From Betaproteobacteria bacterium (lineage in GTDB: Bacteria; Pseudomonadota; Gammaproteobacteria; Burkholderiales; Casimicrobiaceae), in contig JAPUER010000060.1 of NCBI GenBank assembly GCA_027492485.1, forward strand, positions 109,915 through 173,914: 64,000 nucleotides of DNA. The letters are read 5' to 3'. The notes beneath the pieces were generated by a model, which made no database searches, was not told where the DNA came from, and worked only from the letters and a program-made list of their open reading frames with translations. Both the position numbers and the translations under genes were made by a program. Below, piece by piece: positions 25,322 through 33,484 of this stretch. The first letter of the stretch is position 1; each line of letters starts with the position of its first letter.

Positions 25322-27196
25322 TCAGACCGTCGGGCGCCTGCCGATGCGCGGCAGCCACTGGGCAATGGGGCCGCGCTGCACGCTGCGCAAAGCAAACTCG
25401 GTGAACGAATTCAGGCTCACATGTCGCGCCAAGAACTGTTCAAGCACGGCGCCCAGCACCCAGGGGCTGACGCCGGCGAAAGGCAATTCGTCGACCTCCA
25501 TTTCGAGCGACACGCCACGGCCAAATACGATCGGACCGCGATTGGGAACACGCCGGTTGACCGCCCGGACGCCAAGTTTTTGCACGCCGACTACCTGCGC
25601 GTCGGCACCCGCGGCGCCAACGCGGGCGTAGAGCGCCAACAGTTCGCGGATCGCCGCCGCCCCCTGCTCGGCATTGACGTCGGTCATGGTCAGATAGTTG
25701 AGGCTCAGCTGCGAGATCAGGCGCCAGGTAATTTCCCGCTCGGCCAGCGACGGCGCCGGTCGGCTGGGACCGGCGATGAAGCGGACGCTCTCGATCGGCG
25801 CCGACGACATCAAGGTCAGATCGGTGTCGGCATGCCCCACCGGTGTCAGCAACGGCAGGTCGCGGTTAGTACACAGCGCTTCGACCGTGATCTGCCGCAG
25901 ATCGGATGCAAACGGCGCCTCCTTCATGTCGACCAGCGAAAGGAAGCATTCGGAGCCGATGTAGCCGGTGCGGGGCCCGTGCCGTCGCGATTGCTCGGAC
26001 AGCAGGCGCAGTTCCCGACGCACCGAGAAATACGCGCCGGCACCGCGGCGGTCAACGTCCGCCGCCGCGTAGAACGGATGAAAAACCAGTTCGCGGTCGG
26101 ACTCGGTGTGATGACCGGTCACCCGCTCGATGCTGTGAATCTCGAAATCGAGCGGACGGGTTCGCTCGATCACCGCGTGATACTCGAAGCGCGTAGAGGT
26201 CACCGGAATGCGGTCCGACGTGCGCTGGAAGAGATTGACGACCGGCGTGCAGTAGAGCGCAAAGTTCTGGGCATCAACGACCTGCTCAAGCGCGGTGTTA
26301 GCCTGCTTGAGCAGGAATACGATCTCGAACGCGTTGCCTTCGATGGCCGGCAGTGCGCGTTGCAGACCGTTCATCGAGAAGAAGCGGAAGCGCTCCGCGA
26401 AAGCAAAATACTCGTGCAGCAGGCGGTGCCCGTCAAAGGCACGCGAGTTGACCGGCAGGATCGCCTGCTCGGCGGCAAAGCCTTCGGCCTGCAAAGCGTC
26501 CGGCTGAAACGGCACCAACTGCCGGATCGGCAGCCCCCCCGCATGCACCATCACGCCGACACATTGCGTGTGCAGCAACTCCTGCAAACGCGACGCGGTG
26601 TCAGCCGTACCATTGATGAAGATCGGCAGCGAATCGAGTTTGAGCGCCGAAACCGGTACCTGGGACGTCGTCTCGAAACCAAGGCGCAAGGCACCGCGAA
26701 CCGGCGCTCCCCAGCGATAGCCGGCAATCGGCAAATCGGGAGGGGCGGCAGTCAGGCGAGCCTCGGAGAGCTTCAGCGGCCACAGCGTAACGTCGTGCGC
26801 GGTCCGGAATTCGCAGGCCGTCTGTTCATGCGCCGGCAGTCGCGCCCGCAAGCGCGAGTGGCGCGGCAACACATGCCCATCGGCTGAGCCACCCTCTGAG
26901 CGCGACGGGGTCATCTGGGCAATGCCCATCGCCGGAGTCGGCGCCAGATAGCCCGGATAGATCAGATCCAGCAGCCGCTGCGAAAAGCGCGGAAATTCGG
27001 CATCCATCTTGAGCTGGATGCGGGCCGACAAGAAGGCAAAACCTTCCAGCAGCCGTTCGACGTAGGGATCGGCAACCTCCAGACCGCGCATGCCAAGGCG
27101 GGCGGCCACCTTAGGAAATTGCTCGGCGAACTCGGCCCCCTGCTCGCGGACATACGCGAGCTCGCGGTTGTAGTAGTCGAGCATCCGGGGATCCAT
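25322..27196 (-). CDS. tssF: TssF baseplate protein
   Basis: This is the largest baseplate wedge component, 624 aa. It opens with the family hallmark MDPRMLDYYNRELAYVREQG, followed by FAEQFPKVAARLGM and DPYVERLLEGFAFLSARIQL. The core contains LLHEYFAFAERFRFFSMNGL and, near the C-terminus, EMEVDELPFAGVSPWVLGAV. Length and order are standard. Two bases separate its start from the tssE stop. Confidence 0.97.
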   Translation of the reverse strand: MDPRMLDYYNRELAYVREQGAEFAEQFPKVAARLGMRGLEVADPYVERLLEGFAFLSARIQLKMDAEFPRFSQRLLDLIYPGYLAPTPAMGIAQMTPSRSEGGSADGHVLPRHSRLRARLPAHEQTACEFRTAHDVTLWPLKLSEARLTAAPPDLPIAGYRWGAPVRGALRLGFETTSQVPVSALKLDSLPIFINGTADTASRLQELLHTQCVGVMVHAGGLPIRQLVPFQPDALQAEGFAAEQAILPVNSRAFDGHRLLHEYFAFAERFRFFSMNGLQRALPAIEGNAFEIVFLLKQANTALEQVVDAQNFALYCTPVVNLFQRTSDRIPVTSTRFEYHAVIERTRPLDFEIHSIERVTGHHTESDRELVFHPFYAAADVDRRGAGAYFSVRRELRLLSEQSRRHGPRTGYIGSECFLSLVDMKEAPFASDLRQITVEALCTNRDLPLLTPVGHADTDLTLMSSAPIESVRFIAGPSRPAPSLAEREITWRLISQLSLNYLTMTDVNAEQGAAAIRELLALYARVGAAGADAQVVGVQKLGVRAVNRRVPNRGPIVFGRGVSLEMEVDELPFAGVSPWVLGAVLEQFLARHVSLNSFTEFALRSVQRGPIAQWLPRIGRRPTV

Positions 27197-27198
27197 CG

Positions 27199-27729
27199 TC
27201 AGGCGGTCCCCGTGGTCAATTGATCGGTGACGGAAATCTGGCCCGTCTCAAGGTCAAGCTCGGAACGAATCAGCAGTTCGATCGGAAACGGCATGGACCA
27301 CAACTCGCCGCGCAGTTCAAACTGCAAGAGGTTGTGATGCCCAAGGTTGTCGACCGGAGCAATCGCCGTCACCTTCAGCGAATCCGGCAGGATGCGCGGC
27401 TCGAACACCAGAATTGCCTCATGGATGGAACGTTCGAGTTCACGCCAGTCGACGCCCGAAAAATGGCGGCCGGACAGCACCGGAATGCCAAAGTTCACGA
27501 CCGAGCGACGAACCTCCGGATGGTCGTCAAGCTGATCGTCGGTGTGATACGCAGTGGTATTGAGCAACCAGGTCAAATCGCGCAGCACAGTACGCTTGAG
27601 GCGCCCTTTTGACACAACGGCGTTCTGCAGCAGCTCCTTGCGGTTACCTGGTTCGTCGTCGGTCAGCCGGTCCAGCAATGCCGGCTGCAGACGGTCACCT
27701 TCGGAGCGCAGAACGGTTCGTTCATCCAT
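27199..27729 (-). CDS. tssE: TssE, gp25-like baseplate protein
   Basis: The 176-aa gp25-like protein starts sheath assembly at the baseplate. Recognisable elements are LLDRLTDDEPGNRKE, LLNTTAYH, VRRSVVNFGIPVLSGRHFSG and the C-terminal LQFELRGELWSMPFPIELLI. The RD-WLLNTT segment corresponds to the conserved region that contacts TssB. It lies between tagJ and tssF in the common E-F-G-H order. Confidence 0.96.
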   Translation of the reverse strand: MDERTVLRSEGDRLQPALLDRLTDDEPGNRKELLQNAVVSKGRLKRTVLRDLTWLLNTTAYHTDDQLDDHPEVRRSVVNFGIPVLSGRHFSGVDWRELERSIHEAILVFEPRILPDSLKVTAIAPVDNLGHHNLLQFELRGELWSMPFPIELLIRSELDLETGQISVTDQLTTGTA

Positions 27730-27791
27730 GGTGATTTCCAGCTTACCACGCTAACCGGCGAGCGAATCGCGAATGAACAGGACGGCGACCA

Positions 27792-28607
27792 TCATGCAAC
27801 GGGCTGCCCGTCGGTCGCCGTGGCAACCATCGTGATCAGTCGTGTGTCGAGAATGGCATGCTCGCCGACGTCGCTGGTCCAGAGCCGCTGTCCCGAACCG
27901 AACCACATGTCCGGGTAGACCTCCTGCCATTCCGTCACCCGCGACTGCTTCAACTCGTCGGCATTGGCGGCCGTCGATTCCGCGGTGCCCGGGTATCGCG
28001 CCGGCACCAGCACTGGAACGCGACCTTCGTTCGGCAGCAGGACTTCACCCGACGCCCAGACAAGATCGCGCAGGTCAGCCGGCGGTTCCAGATTGAGGCC
28101 GAGGCAGGATTCAAACGGCAGCCAGAAATACTGGCCGTTGGCGATAACTTCGCACACTGGCCCCAATCTCGAGTCTCCGTCGGCAAGCCATTCGCAGGCG
28201 GCGCCGTCGACCGTGCAGGCGCGCGGTTCGGCGAGTTCAAGGGCTTGCGCGCGTAGCTTGGCGGCGGCCTCGAAGTCGCCAGCGCCGTCGTGACGCAAGG
28301 CATCGATGAGCGAACCGATCCAGACGGGCGGCTTGCCCATCACCTGTGGGCTGCGCTTGCCGGCAAATACCTCCTGACGGAACAGTTCGACACGAATCGC
28401 TTCGCGATAGGTTTGCGCCATCGGCAGCGACTTCGCGTCCATCTGGCCGCAGACCTGCAACTGGCCTAGTGCCCGCGTCCAGTTGCCCATCACACACAGT
28501 AACTGAAAAAGGTGAATCCGATGCTTCACATTGGCAGCATCGGCGCGAATCAGGTTCTGCACCGCGGCCAATTGTGCCGCCAGGGGTTCGTGAGATTGCG
28601 CTGCCAT
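27792..28607 (-). CDS. tagJ: TagJ (ImpE-like) accessory protein
   Basis: The 271-aa protein has a helical N-terminal part (AAVQNLIRADAANVKHRIHL, then FQLLCVMGNWTRALGQLQVC) and a beta-rich C-terminal half (PFESCLGLNLEPPADLRDLV, then VLVPARYPGT). This is the ImpE/TagJ pattern. TagJ binds the sheath protein TssB and is linked to ClpV recruitment in H1-type systems. GGAGG lies 4 nt before the ATG. The gene follows hcp after a 112-nt gap that carries a terminator-like hairpin, so it is probably expressed at a lower level than hcp. Confidence 0.92.
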   Translation of the reverse strand: MAAQSHEPLAAQLAAVQNLIRADAANVKHRIHLFQLLCVMGNWTRALGQLQVCGQMDAKSLPMAQTYREAIRVELFRQEVFAGKRSPQVMGKPPVWIGSLIDALRHDGAGDFEAAAKLRAQALELAEPRACTVDGAACEWLADGDSRLGPVCEVIANGQYFWLPFESCLGLNLEPPADLRDLVWASGEVLLPNEGRVPVLVPARYPGTAESTAANADELKQSRVTEWQEVYPDMWFGSGQRLWTSDVGEHAILDTRLITMVATATDGQPVA

Positions 28608-28670
28608 AACACCTCCGAATCAGTTCGCCTTATTGTCTCGGTCTGTGCGCCGATCGCCACAAACGAAAAT

Positions 28671-28699
28671 GGCGTGCGGGCCAAAGGACCACGCACGCC
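28671..28699 (-). terminator. Terminator-like hairpin after hcp
   Basis: On the minus strand, GGCGTGCG and CGCACGCC form an 8-bp GC-rich stem, with further pairing across the GTGGTCCTTTGGCC interior. ATTTTCGTTT follows. It lies 20 nt after the hcp stop codon, between hcp and tagJ. It could trim or partly terminate the transcript and so set hcp expression above that of the downstream baseplate genes. Confidence 0.6.
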
Positions 28700-28719
28700 G
28701 CAGACCGTCGATCGATCGA

Positions 28720-29199
28720 CTAGATCTTCTTGTTCGCCTTGATATCGTAGCCGCCGGTTGTCGGCCCGCCTTCGGCACCACCTTGCTGGTTCTGCGCCTG
28801 ATACTCGATCTTGATCTTGGTGAAGTTGAACGAGACGGATGCGTTGGGGATGTCTGCCGATCCACCCAACTGAACGCTCGAAATCAGCACCTCGTTCATG
28901 GTGACTTTGAGGAACACGAGTTTGGTGCCACCGGACTTCACCTGCTCCAGTTTGGCCTCGGGAATGTGCTCGCCGGTGCAGCACTTGACGAGCAGGTCCG
29001 GAACGGAACGGTCCATGCTGGTCGTGAAGTGGAAGTCCTGCAGGTCGGCTTTGCCGGTACCCATACCGCCACCGAGCCGTGCGCTACCGACGTTGGAGCC
29101 GCCGAACGAGTAGGACTCGAGGTGGATCCAGCCGTCGTGGCCTTCGGCCTTGGCTTCGCCAGTAACACCAGTGATTTTCAGAAATGCGTCAAATGCCAT
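28720..29199 (-). CDS. hcp: Hcp (TssD) tube protein
   Basis: This 159-aa hexamer-forming protein builds the inner T6SS tube and carries small cargo. It begins MAFDAFLKITGVTGEAKAEG and contains HLESYSFGGSN, DFHFTTSMDRSVPDLLVKCC and VSFNFTKIKIEYQAQN, all standard for Hcp1-type proteins. The C-terminus (GGYDIKANKKI) is normal. A strong AAGGAG lies upstream. Hairpins flank the gene on both sides (29256-29275 upstream, 28671-28699 downstream), which would allow it to be expressed apart from the rest of the cluster. Confidence 0.97.
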   Translation of the reverse strand: MAFDAFLKITGVTGEAKAEGHDGWIHLESYSFGGSNVGSARLGGGMGTGKADLQDFHFTTSMDRSVPDLLVKCCTGEHIPEAKLEQVKSGGTKLVFLKVTMNEVLISSVQLGGSADIPNASVSFNFTKIKIEYQAQNQQGGAEGGPTTGGYDIKANKKI

Positions 29200-29255
29200 G
29201 ATGATCTCCTTAAGATCGTGAGAAAAGATGGTTGGTAGGCTTCGCTACTCGGTCA

Positions 29256-29275
29256 AGCGTCACATCCTTGACGCT
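29256..29275. promoter_or_regulatory. Small hairpin in the tssC-hcp gap
   Basis: AGCGTCA (29256-29262) and TGACGCT (29269-29275) are perfect 7-bp arms around a 6-nt loop. It lies within the 144-nt gap between the tssC stop and the hcp start, 57 nt before the hcp ATG. There is no T-run. It may be a 5'-leader structure or a processing site. Confidence 0.35.
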
Positions 29276-29343
29276 CCTGTCTACATAGACGCAACCATCA
29301 TGTTGAAAATGTCATCGTCCAGGAAAATTGTTCGGGCGCTCGA

Positions 29344-30840
29344 TCAGGCCTTGCCCTTGGCCGACGGCAGCTTGGACACGAGGCGCAGCGATACCGTCAA
29401 GCCTTCGAGCTGATAGTGCGGGCGCAGGAAGAACTTCGAGGTGTAATAGCCGGGGTTGCCCTCGACCTCCTCGACAACAACTTCCGCAGCCGCTAGCGGA
29501 CGACGCGCCTTGGTTTCCTGGCTTGAGGATTCCGGGTTGCCGTCGACGTAATTGATGATCCAGTCGTTCAACCAGCGTTCCATGTCCTTGCGTTCCTGGA
29601 ACGAGCCGATCTTGTCGCGCACGATGCACTTCAGGTAGTGCGCGAAACGACAGCACGCGAACATGTAAGGCAGACGGGCTGCCAGATTGGCGTTGGCCGT
29701 TGCATCGGGATCGTAATACTCCGCAGGCTTGTTCAACGACTGCGCGCCAATGAATGCGGCCAGATCGGTATTCTTGCGATGAACCAACGGCATGAAGCCG
29801 TTCTTGGCAAGCTCCGCCTCTCTGCGATCGCTAATCGCGATCTCCGTCGGGCATTTGAGGTCCACGCCGCCGTCGTCGCTCGGGAAAGTGTGCGCCGGCA
29901 AGTCGGTGACCACGCCACCGGATTCGACGCCCCGAATCGACGTGCACCAGCCGTATTCCTTGAACGAGCGGTTGATGTTGGTTGCCATCGCGAACGCCGA
30001 GTTTGTCCACGTGTACTTGGCATGGGATCCGCCTTCGGTGTCTTCCTCGAACGCGAATTCCTCAACGGGATTGGTTTTGGCGCCGTAGGGCATCCGCGAC
30101 AGGAAACGCGGCATCGCCAATCCGACGTACTTCGAATCGTCGGAATCGCGAAGACCGCGCCACGCGGCGTACTCGGTGTTGCTGAAAATCTTGGTCAGGT
30201 CGCGCGGATTGGCTAGCTCCTGCCACGAATTCATCTGCATGATCGCCGGCGAAGCACCGGCAATGAACGGTGCATGAGCCGCCGCCGCGACACGGGCCAT
30301 CTCACCCAGCAGTTCGACATCGGGTGCACTGTGGTCGAAGTGATAGTCGCCAACCAGACAACCGTATGGTTCGCCGCCGAACTGGCCGTATTCTTCTTCG
30401 TACAGTTTCTTGAAGATGGGGCTTTGGTCCCAGCCGGTACCCTTGAACCGGCGCATCGTCTTGCGCAGGTCGTTCTTCGAAATGTTCATGACGCGAATCT
30501 TGAGCATTTCATCCGGGTCCGAGTTGTCGACCAGATACTTCAGCCCGCGCCAGGTGCCTTCCAGTTTCTGAAACTCCTCATGATGCAGGATGAGATTCAT
30601 CTGGTCGGACAGTTTCCTGTCGAGCGCGGCGATGAGCCCTTCGATTGTGCGGTAGGCGTCGGTAGAGATTGTGTTCGTGTGGGCCAGTGCCTGCTGGGCA
30701 AGCGTCTGCACTGCGCTTTCGATCGCGCCGCGCGCTTCGTCAGTCTTTGGCTTGAACTCCTTGTTCAGCAACGAGGCAAATTCATTGCCCTGGAACTCGA
30801 CGTTGGCCAGACCGGATGTAGCTTGGGTTTCAGTTGCCAT
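29344..30840 (-). CDS. tssC: TssC (VipB) large sheath protein
   Basis: The 498-aa large subunit makes up most of the contractile sheath. Typical segments are DQMNLILHHEEFQKLEGTWR, GLKYLVDNSD, GCLVGDYHFDHSAPDVELLG, YVGLAMPRFLSRMPYGAKTN and, near the end, NPGYYTSKFFLRPHYQLEGL. Length matches family values near 495. A GGGAAGAG ribosome site precedes the ATG. It follows tssB after 30 nt, so both sheath subunits are coupled. Confidence 0.98.
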   Translation of the reverse strand: MATETQATSGLANVEFQGNEFASLLNKEFKPKTDEARGAIESAVQTLAQQALAHTNTISTDAYRTIEGLIAALDRKLSDQMNLILHHEEFQKLEGTWRGLKYLVDNSDPDEMLKIRVMNISKNDLRKTMRRFKGTGWDQSPIFKKLYEEEYGQFGGEPYGCLVGDYHFDHSAPDVELLGEMARVAAAAHAPFIAGASPAIMQMNSWQELANPRDLTKIFSNTEYAAWRGLRDSDDSKYVGLAMPRFLSRMPYGAKTNPVEEFAFEEDTEGGSHAKYTWTNSAFAMATNINRSFKEYGWCTSIRGVESGGVVTDLPAHTFPSDDGGVDLKCPTEIAISDRREAELAKNGFMPLVHRKNTDLAAFIGAQSLNKPAEYYDPDATANANLAARLPYMFACCRFAHYLKCIVRDKIGSFQERKDMERWLNDWIINYVDGNPESSSQETKARRPLAAAEVVVEEVEGNPGYYTSKFFLRPHYQLEGLTVSLRLVSKLPSAKGKA

Positions 30841-30870
30841 GATTTCTCTTCCCTTGTCTTTCGGTTCCGC

Positions 30871-31386
30871 TTAGGCGCTCGGAGTATCGTTGGGCTTCGG
30901 TGCCGACGACAACGACGACATCAGTGCCGGATCCTGCAGCACTTTCGACAGCAGTTCTTCGGCACCAGACTTGCCGTCCATATACGACAGCAGGTTGTGC
31001 AACTGGGTGCGGGCTTCGAGCAACTGGTTCAGCGCACCGACCTTCTTGGCCACCGCAGCGGGAGAGAAGTCATCCATGTTTTCGAAGGTGACGTCTACCG
31101 ACATGTAACCCTCGCCCGTCAGCGTGTTCGGCACCGTGAACGCGACGCGAGGCTTGATCGCCTTCATGCGCGCGTCGAAGTTGTCGAAGTCGATTTCCGT
31201 GAATTTGCGATCAGCGATATCCGGCAACGGCTCCTCGGATTTGCCGGAAAGGTCGGCCATCACGCCCATCACGAACGGAATCTGAACCTTCTTTTCGGAG
31301 CCATAGACTTCGACGTCATATTCGATCTGCACACGCGGTGCACGGTTCTTCGCGATCCACTTCTGACCACTTTTCTTTGCTGACAT
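30871..31386 (-). CDS. tssB: TssB (VipA) small sheath protein
   Basis: The 171-aa small sheath subunit contains RAPRVQIEYDVEVYGSEKKV, VMGVMADLSGKSEEPLPDIA and DRKFTEIDFDNFD, all TssB hallmarks. The C-terminal helix (LLSYMDGKSGAEELLSKVLQ) is the region recognised by ClpV and TagJ in other systems. AAGGAG precedes the ATG. The cytoplasmic product forms the sheath protomer with TssC. Confidence 0.97.
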   Translation of the reverse strand: MSAKKSGQKWIAKNRAPRVQIEYDVEVYGSEKKVQIPFVMGVMADLSGKSEEPLPDIADRKFTEIDFDNFDARMKAIKPRVAFTVPNTLTGEGYMSVDVTFENMDDFSPAAVAKKVGALNQLLEARTQLHNLLSYMDGKSGAEELLSKVLQDPALMSSLSSAPKPNDTPSA

Positions 31387-31424
31387 GACTTCTTACTCCT
31401 TGATGAATACCAGGTTGCGAACAA

Positions 31425-32459
31425 TCAATAGCTCGACGACGAATCCTGCTCCGCCTTCGCGCCAGTAAGCATTTCGAGATGATGCATTGCATCGGGTGAC
31501 ATTTCTTTCATGATGTCGAGAAACGACATTCCCAGCATCCGCTGGGCACGGCGGGCGAACAGTGCCGCGGGGTTGCTGGGCTCATGCCGCTCGAGGTACT
31601 CGCAAACGCGGTCCAGTGCGCGTCGGGCGTCGTCGCGGCTTTGAACTAGGCCCGATCCGCCAGCGACACCCGCCATCGTGCCCGCAGTTCCATCGCCGCC
31701 TTCGGCAGACAGCTCGCCCACGTCCGCGGCGCCCGAGGCCAGGGAACGGATGCCAAGCGCCACCGGTTTCAGTATGTTGACCAGCGCGTCGAAATCGGGC
31801 AAGTCGGCAGCAGAAACCTTGTCGTCGAGAAGCTGCCGCAGCGCCAGATAACTGTCGAAAGCTTGCGGAATCGCCTCGATGTCGAGATTGCCGGCTGCCT
31901 GCGCGTCACGCACCATGGTCTCGACCTGTGACAGTGCGTAAGGCGCGTCGGCCGATTTCGAGAAGGCGAGTTCTGCGTCGCGATAAGTTAACGTCACCGG
32001 TTGCCGGATCAGGACACACTGGCGCAACGCCAGCAGCAGTCTGTCTTCGCCCGAGTACTCGGTACCGGAGAAGGCTGCAATCGCGTTCATGCGGAGATAG
32101 GGGTCGCTATCGCCGTCCACCTCCACTCTCGGGTGCACCTCATTCCAGTAGCGCTCGCAGAGCTGCGCCATGAGGCGCAACCCGGCCGCAAAAGCCGTGG
32201 CCCCTTGCAAGTGGACATTGGCCAGACTTAGCCATCCGACGACACGCAGATCACGTGTGCGCGCCAGCACCGCAGTGGCCAGTGTGTCTACCTCGCGCCA
32301 ATCGGGCTCGACCGCCGGAATGATGGTGTCGCCGAACTGCTGTTCCGGTTTGCCTGCGGTAGCCTGCGACAGGGCCAGGAAGTCATTGTCATACTCGCAA
32401 TCCGGCCCGCAGGGAGAATCGCCCTCTATCGGTTCCGCGAATCGATCGAAATCAGTCAC
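31425..32459 (-). CDS. tssA: TssA (ImpA-type) baseplate/cap protein
   Basis: The 344-aa protein coordinates baseplate and sheath assembly. It begins at a GTG (32459) with GGGGA upstream. The N-terminal ImpA_N domain is evident: IEGDSPCGPDCEYDNDFLAL and EPDWREVDTLATAVLARTRD. The C-terminal region has RDDARRALDRVCEYLERHEP and SNPAALFARRAQRMLG, as in short TssA forms. It is the first gene of the tssA-B-C unit. The 200 nt upstream (32460-32659) must hold its promoter, but no clear consensus was found by eye. Confidence 0.95.
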   Translation of the reverse strand: MTDFDRFAEPIEGDSPCGPDCEYDNDFLALSQATAGKPEQQFGDTIIPAVEPDWREVDTLATAVLARTRDLRVVGWLSLANVHLQGATAFAAGLRLMAQLCERYWNEVHPRVEVDGDSDPYLRMNAIAAFSGTEYSGEDRLLLALRQCVLIRQPVTLTYRDAELAFSKSADAPYALSQVETMVRDAQAAGNLDIEAIPQAFDSYLALRQLLDDKVSAADLPDFDALVNILKPVALGIRSLASGAADVGELSAEGGDGTAGTMAGVAGGSGLVQSRDDARRALDRVCEYLERHEPSNPAALFARRAQRMLGMSFLDIMKEMSPDAMHHLEMLTGAKAEQDSSSSY

Positions 32460-32659
32460 AACGTCCCCACTCTCATTGCCCGCGACGCATCGTAGAAGCG
32501 GCCAGACCCGGTATCGCGCGCAAACTCTGGCGCGGCTTTACGACACGCGTAGGCTACAACTGTCGCGGGCGCAAGACAAGCAAAGGCTCAACAACCCGCG
32601 TTACAACAAGTTACATGCCGGTGTACCAGTGGACAGACGCAAGCGGACGACAAAAAGCG

Positions 32660-33484
32660 TCACGCCGCCTGCAGCGACATCGGTGGCATCGTCCGTTGAT
32701 CGTCTTCATCGCTACCCTGGGAGGCCAGCGTGCAGCGCACCAGCAAGGCGCTGAAATTGTCGTGCCCGGGTGCCATGCGCCCGCGTACAGCGGCTACCAG
32801 GTGGTCGCGCCAGGTCGCGACATTCAAACTCATTGCATGCAGCTTGCCGAGCGTCGTCTCGTCGATGAGTTCCCAGACACCATCGCTGCACAGCAGTATC
32901 CCGTCGCCCGGCAGAAGGTCAAGCGCGGCGGCGCTGACGAATGGCTCGACCGACTCCTCATTGGCGCCGAGCGAGGCATAGAGCACGTTGCGTTTGGGGT
33001 GCTCACGCAGCTTGGCCGCAGGGTACAGGCCAGCGTCAATGAAGCGTTGCACCAGACTATGGTCGTAGGATTGCGCAACGACCTGCGAGCCGCGGAACAC
33101 ATAGCACCGCGAGTCGCCAAGATTGCCGATCAAGGCATGTCGCTGCCGGTAATCGACCAGTATTCCCACGAATGTCGATGCCATGCGCGACAGGCGTGTC
33201 TCCTGCGCCTGCCGCTGACGCACTGCGTTGTCGGCGCTGGCGATGCAGCGGCGCAGCGTCTCGGTACTGAATGCAGGCATCCGCATGAACTCGGCGCGAG
33301 CCGCCGCGATCGCCGTCTGCGCAGCGACATCGCCGCCGCCTTGACCACCGGCACCATCGGCAAGCATGAACAGTCGCACGGCGCCAAACGCATCGCTGTC
33401 GCCGACGGCATCCTCGTTGTAGTCGCGTCCACCGTCGTGGGAAAAGCTCGCCGACTCGAGTCGAAGTTCGCCAGAACCCATCAT
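32660..33484 (-). CDS. pppA: PppA, PP2C-type Ser/Thr phosphatase
   Basis: The 274-aa phosphatase opposes the T6SS kinases by dephosphorylating the FHA protein or other targets. The PP2C metal-binding motifs are present: GGRDYNEDAVGD near the N-terminus, MLADGAGGQGGGDVA, LIGNLGDSRCYVF, ILLCSDGVWELID and a late HDNFSALLV. There is no membrane segment. The start ATG at 33484 overlaps the FHA gene's stop (TGATG), with GGAGGGGAG upstream. A single phosphatase faces four local kinases. Confidence 0.95.
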   Translation of the reverse strand: MMGSGELRLESASFSHDGGRDYNEDAVGDSDAFGAVRLFMLADGAGGQGGGDVAAQTAIAAARAEFMRMPAFSTETLRRCIASADNAVRQRQAQETRLSRMASTFVGILVDYRQRHALIGNLGDSRCYVFRGSQVVAQSYDHSLVQRFIDAGLYPAAKLREHPKRNVLYASLGANEESVEPFVSAAALDLLPGDGILLCSDGVWELIDETTLGKLHAMSLNVATWRDHLVAAVRGRMAPGHDNFSALLVRCTLASQGSDEDDQRTMPPMSLQAA

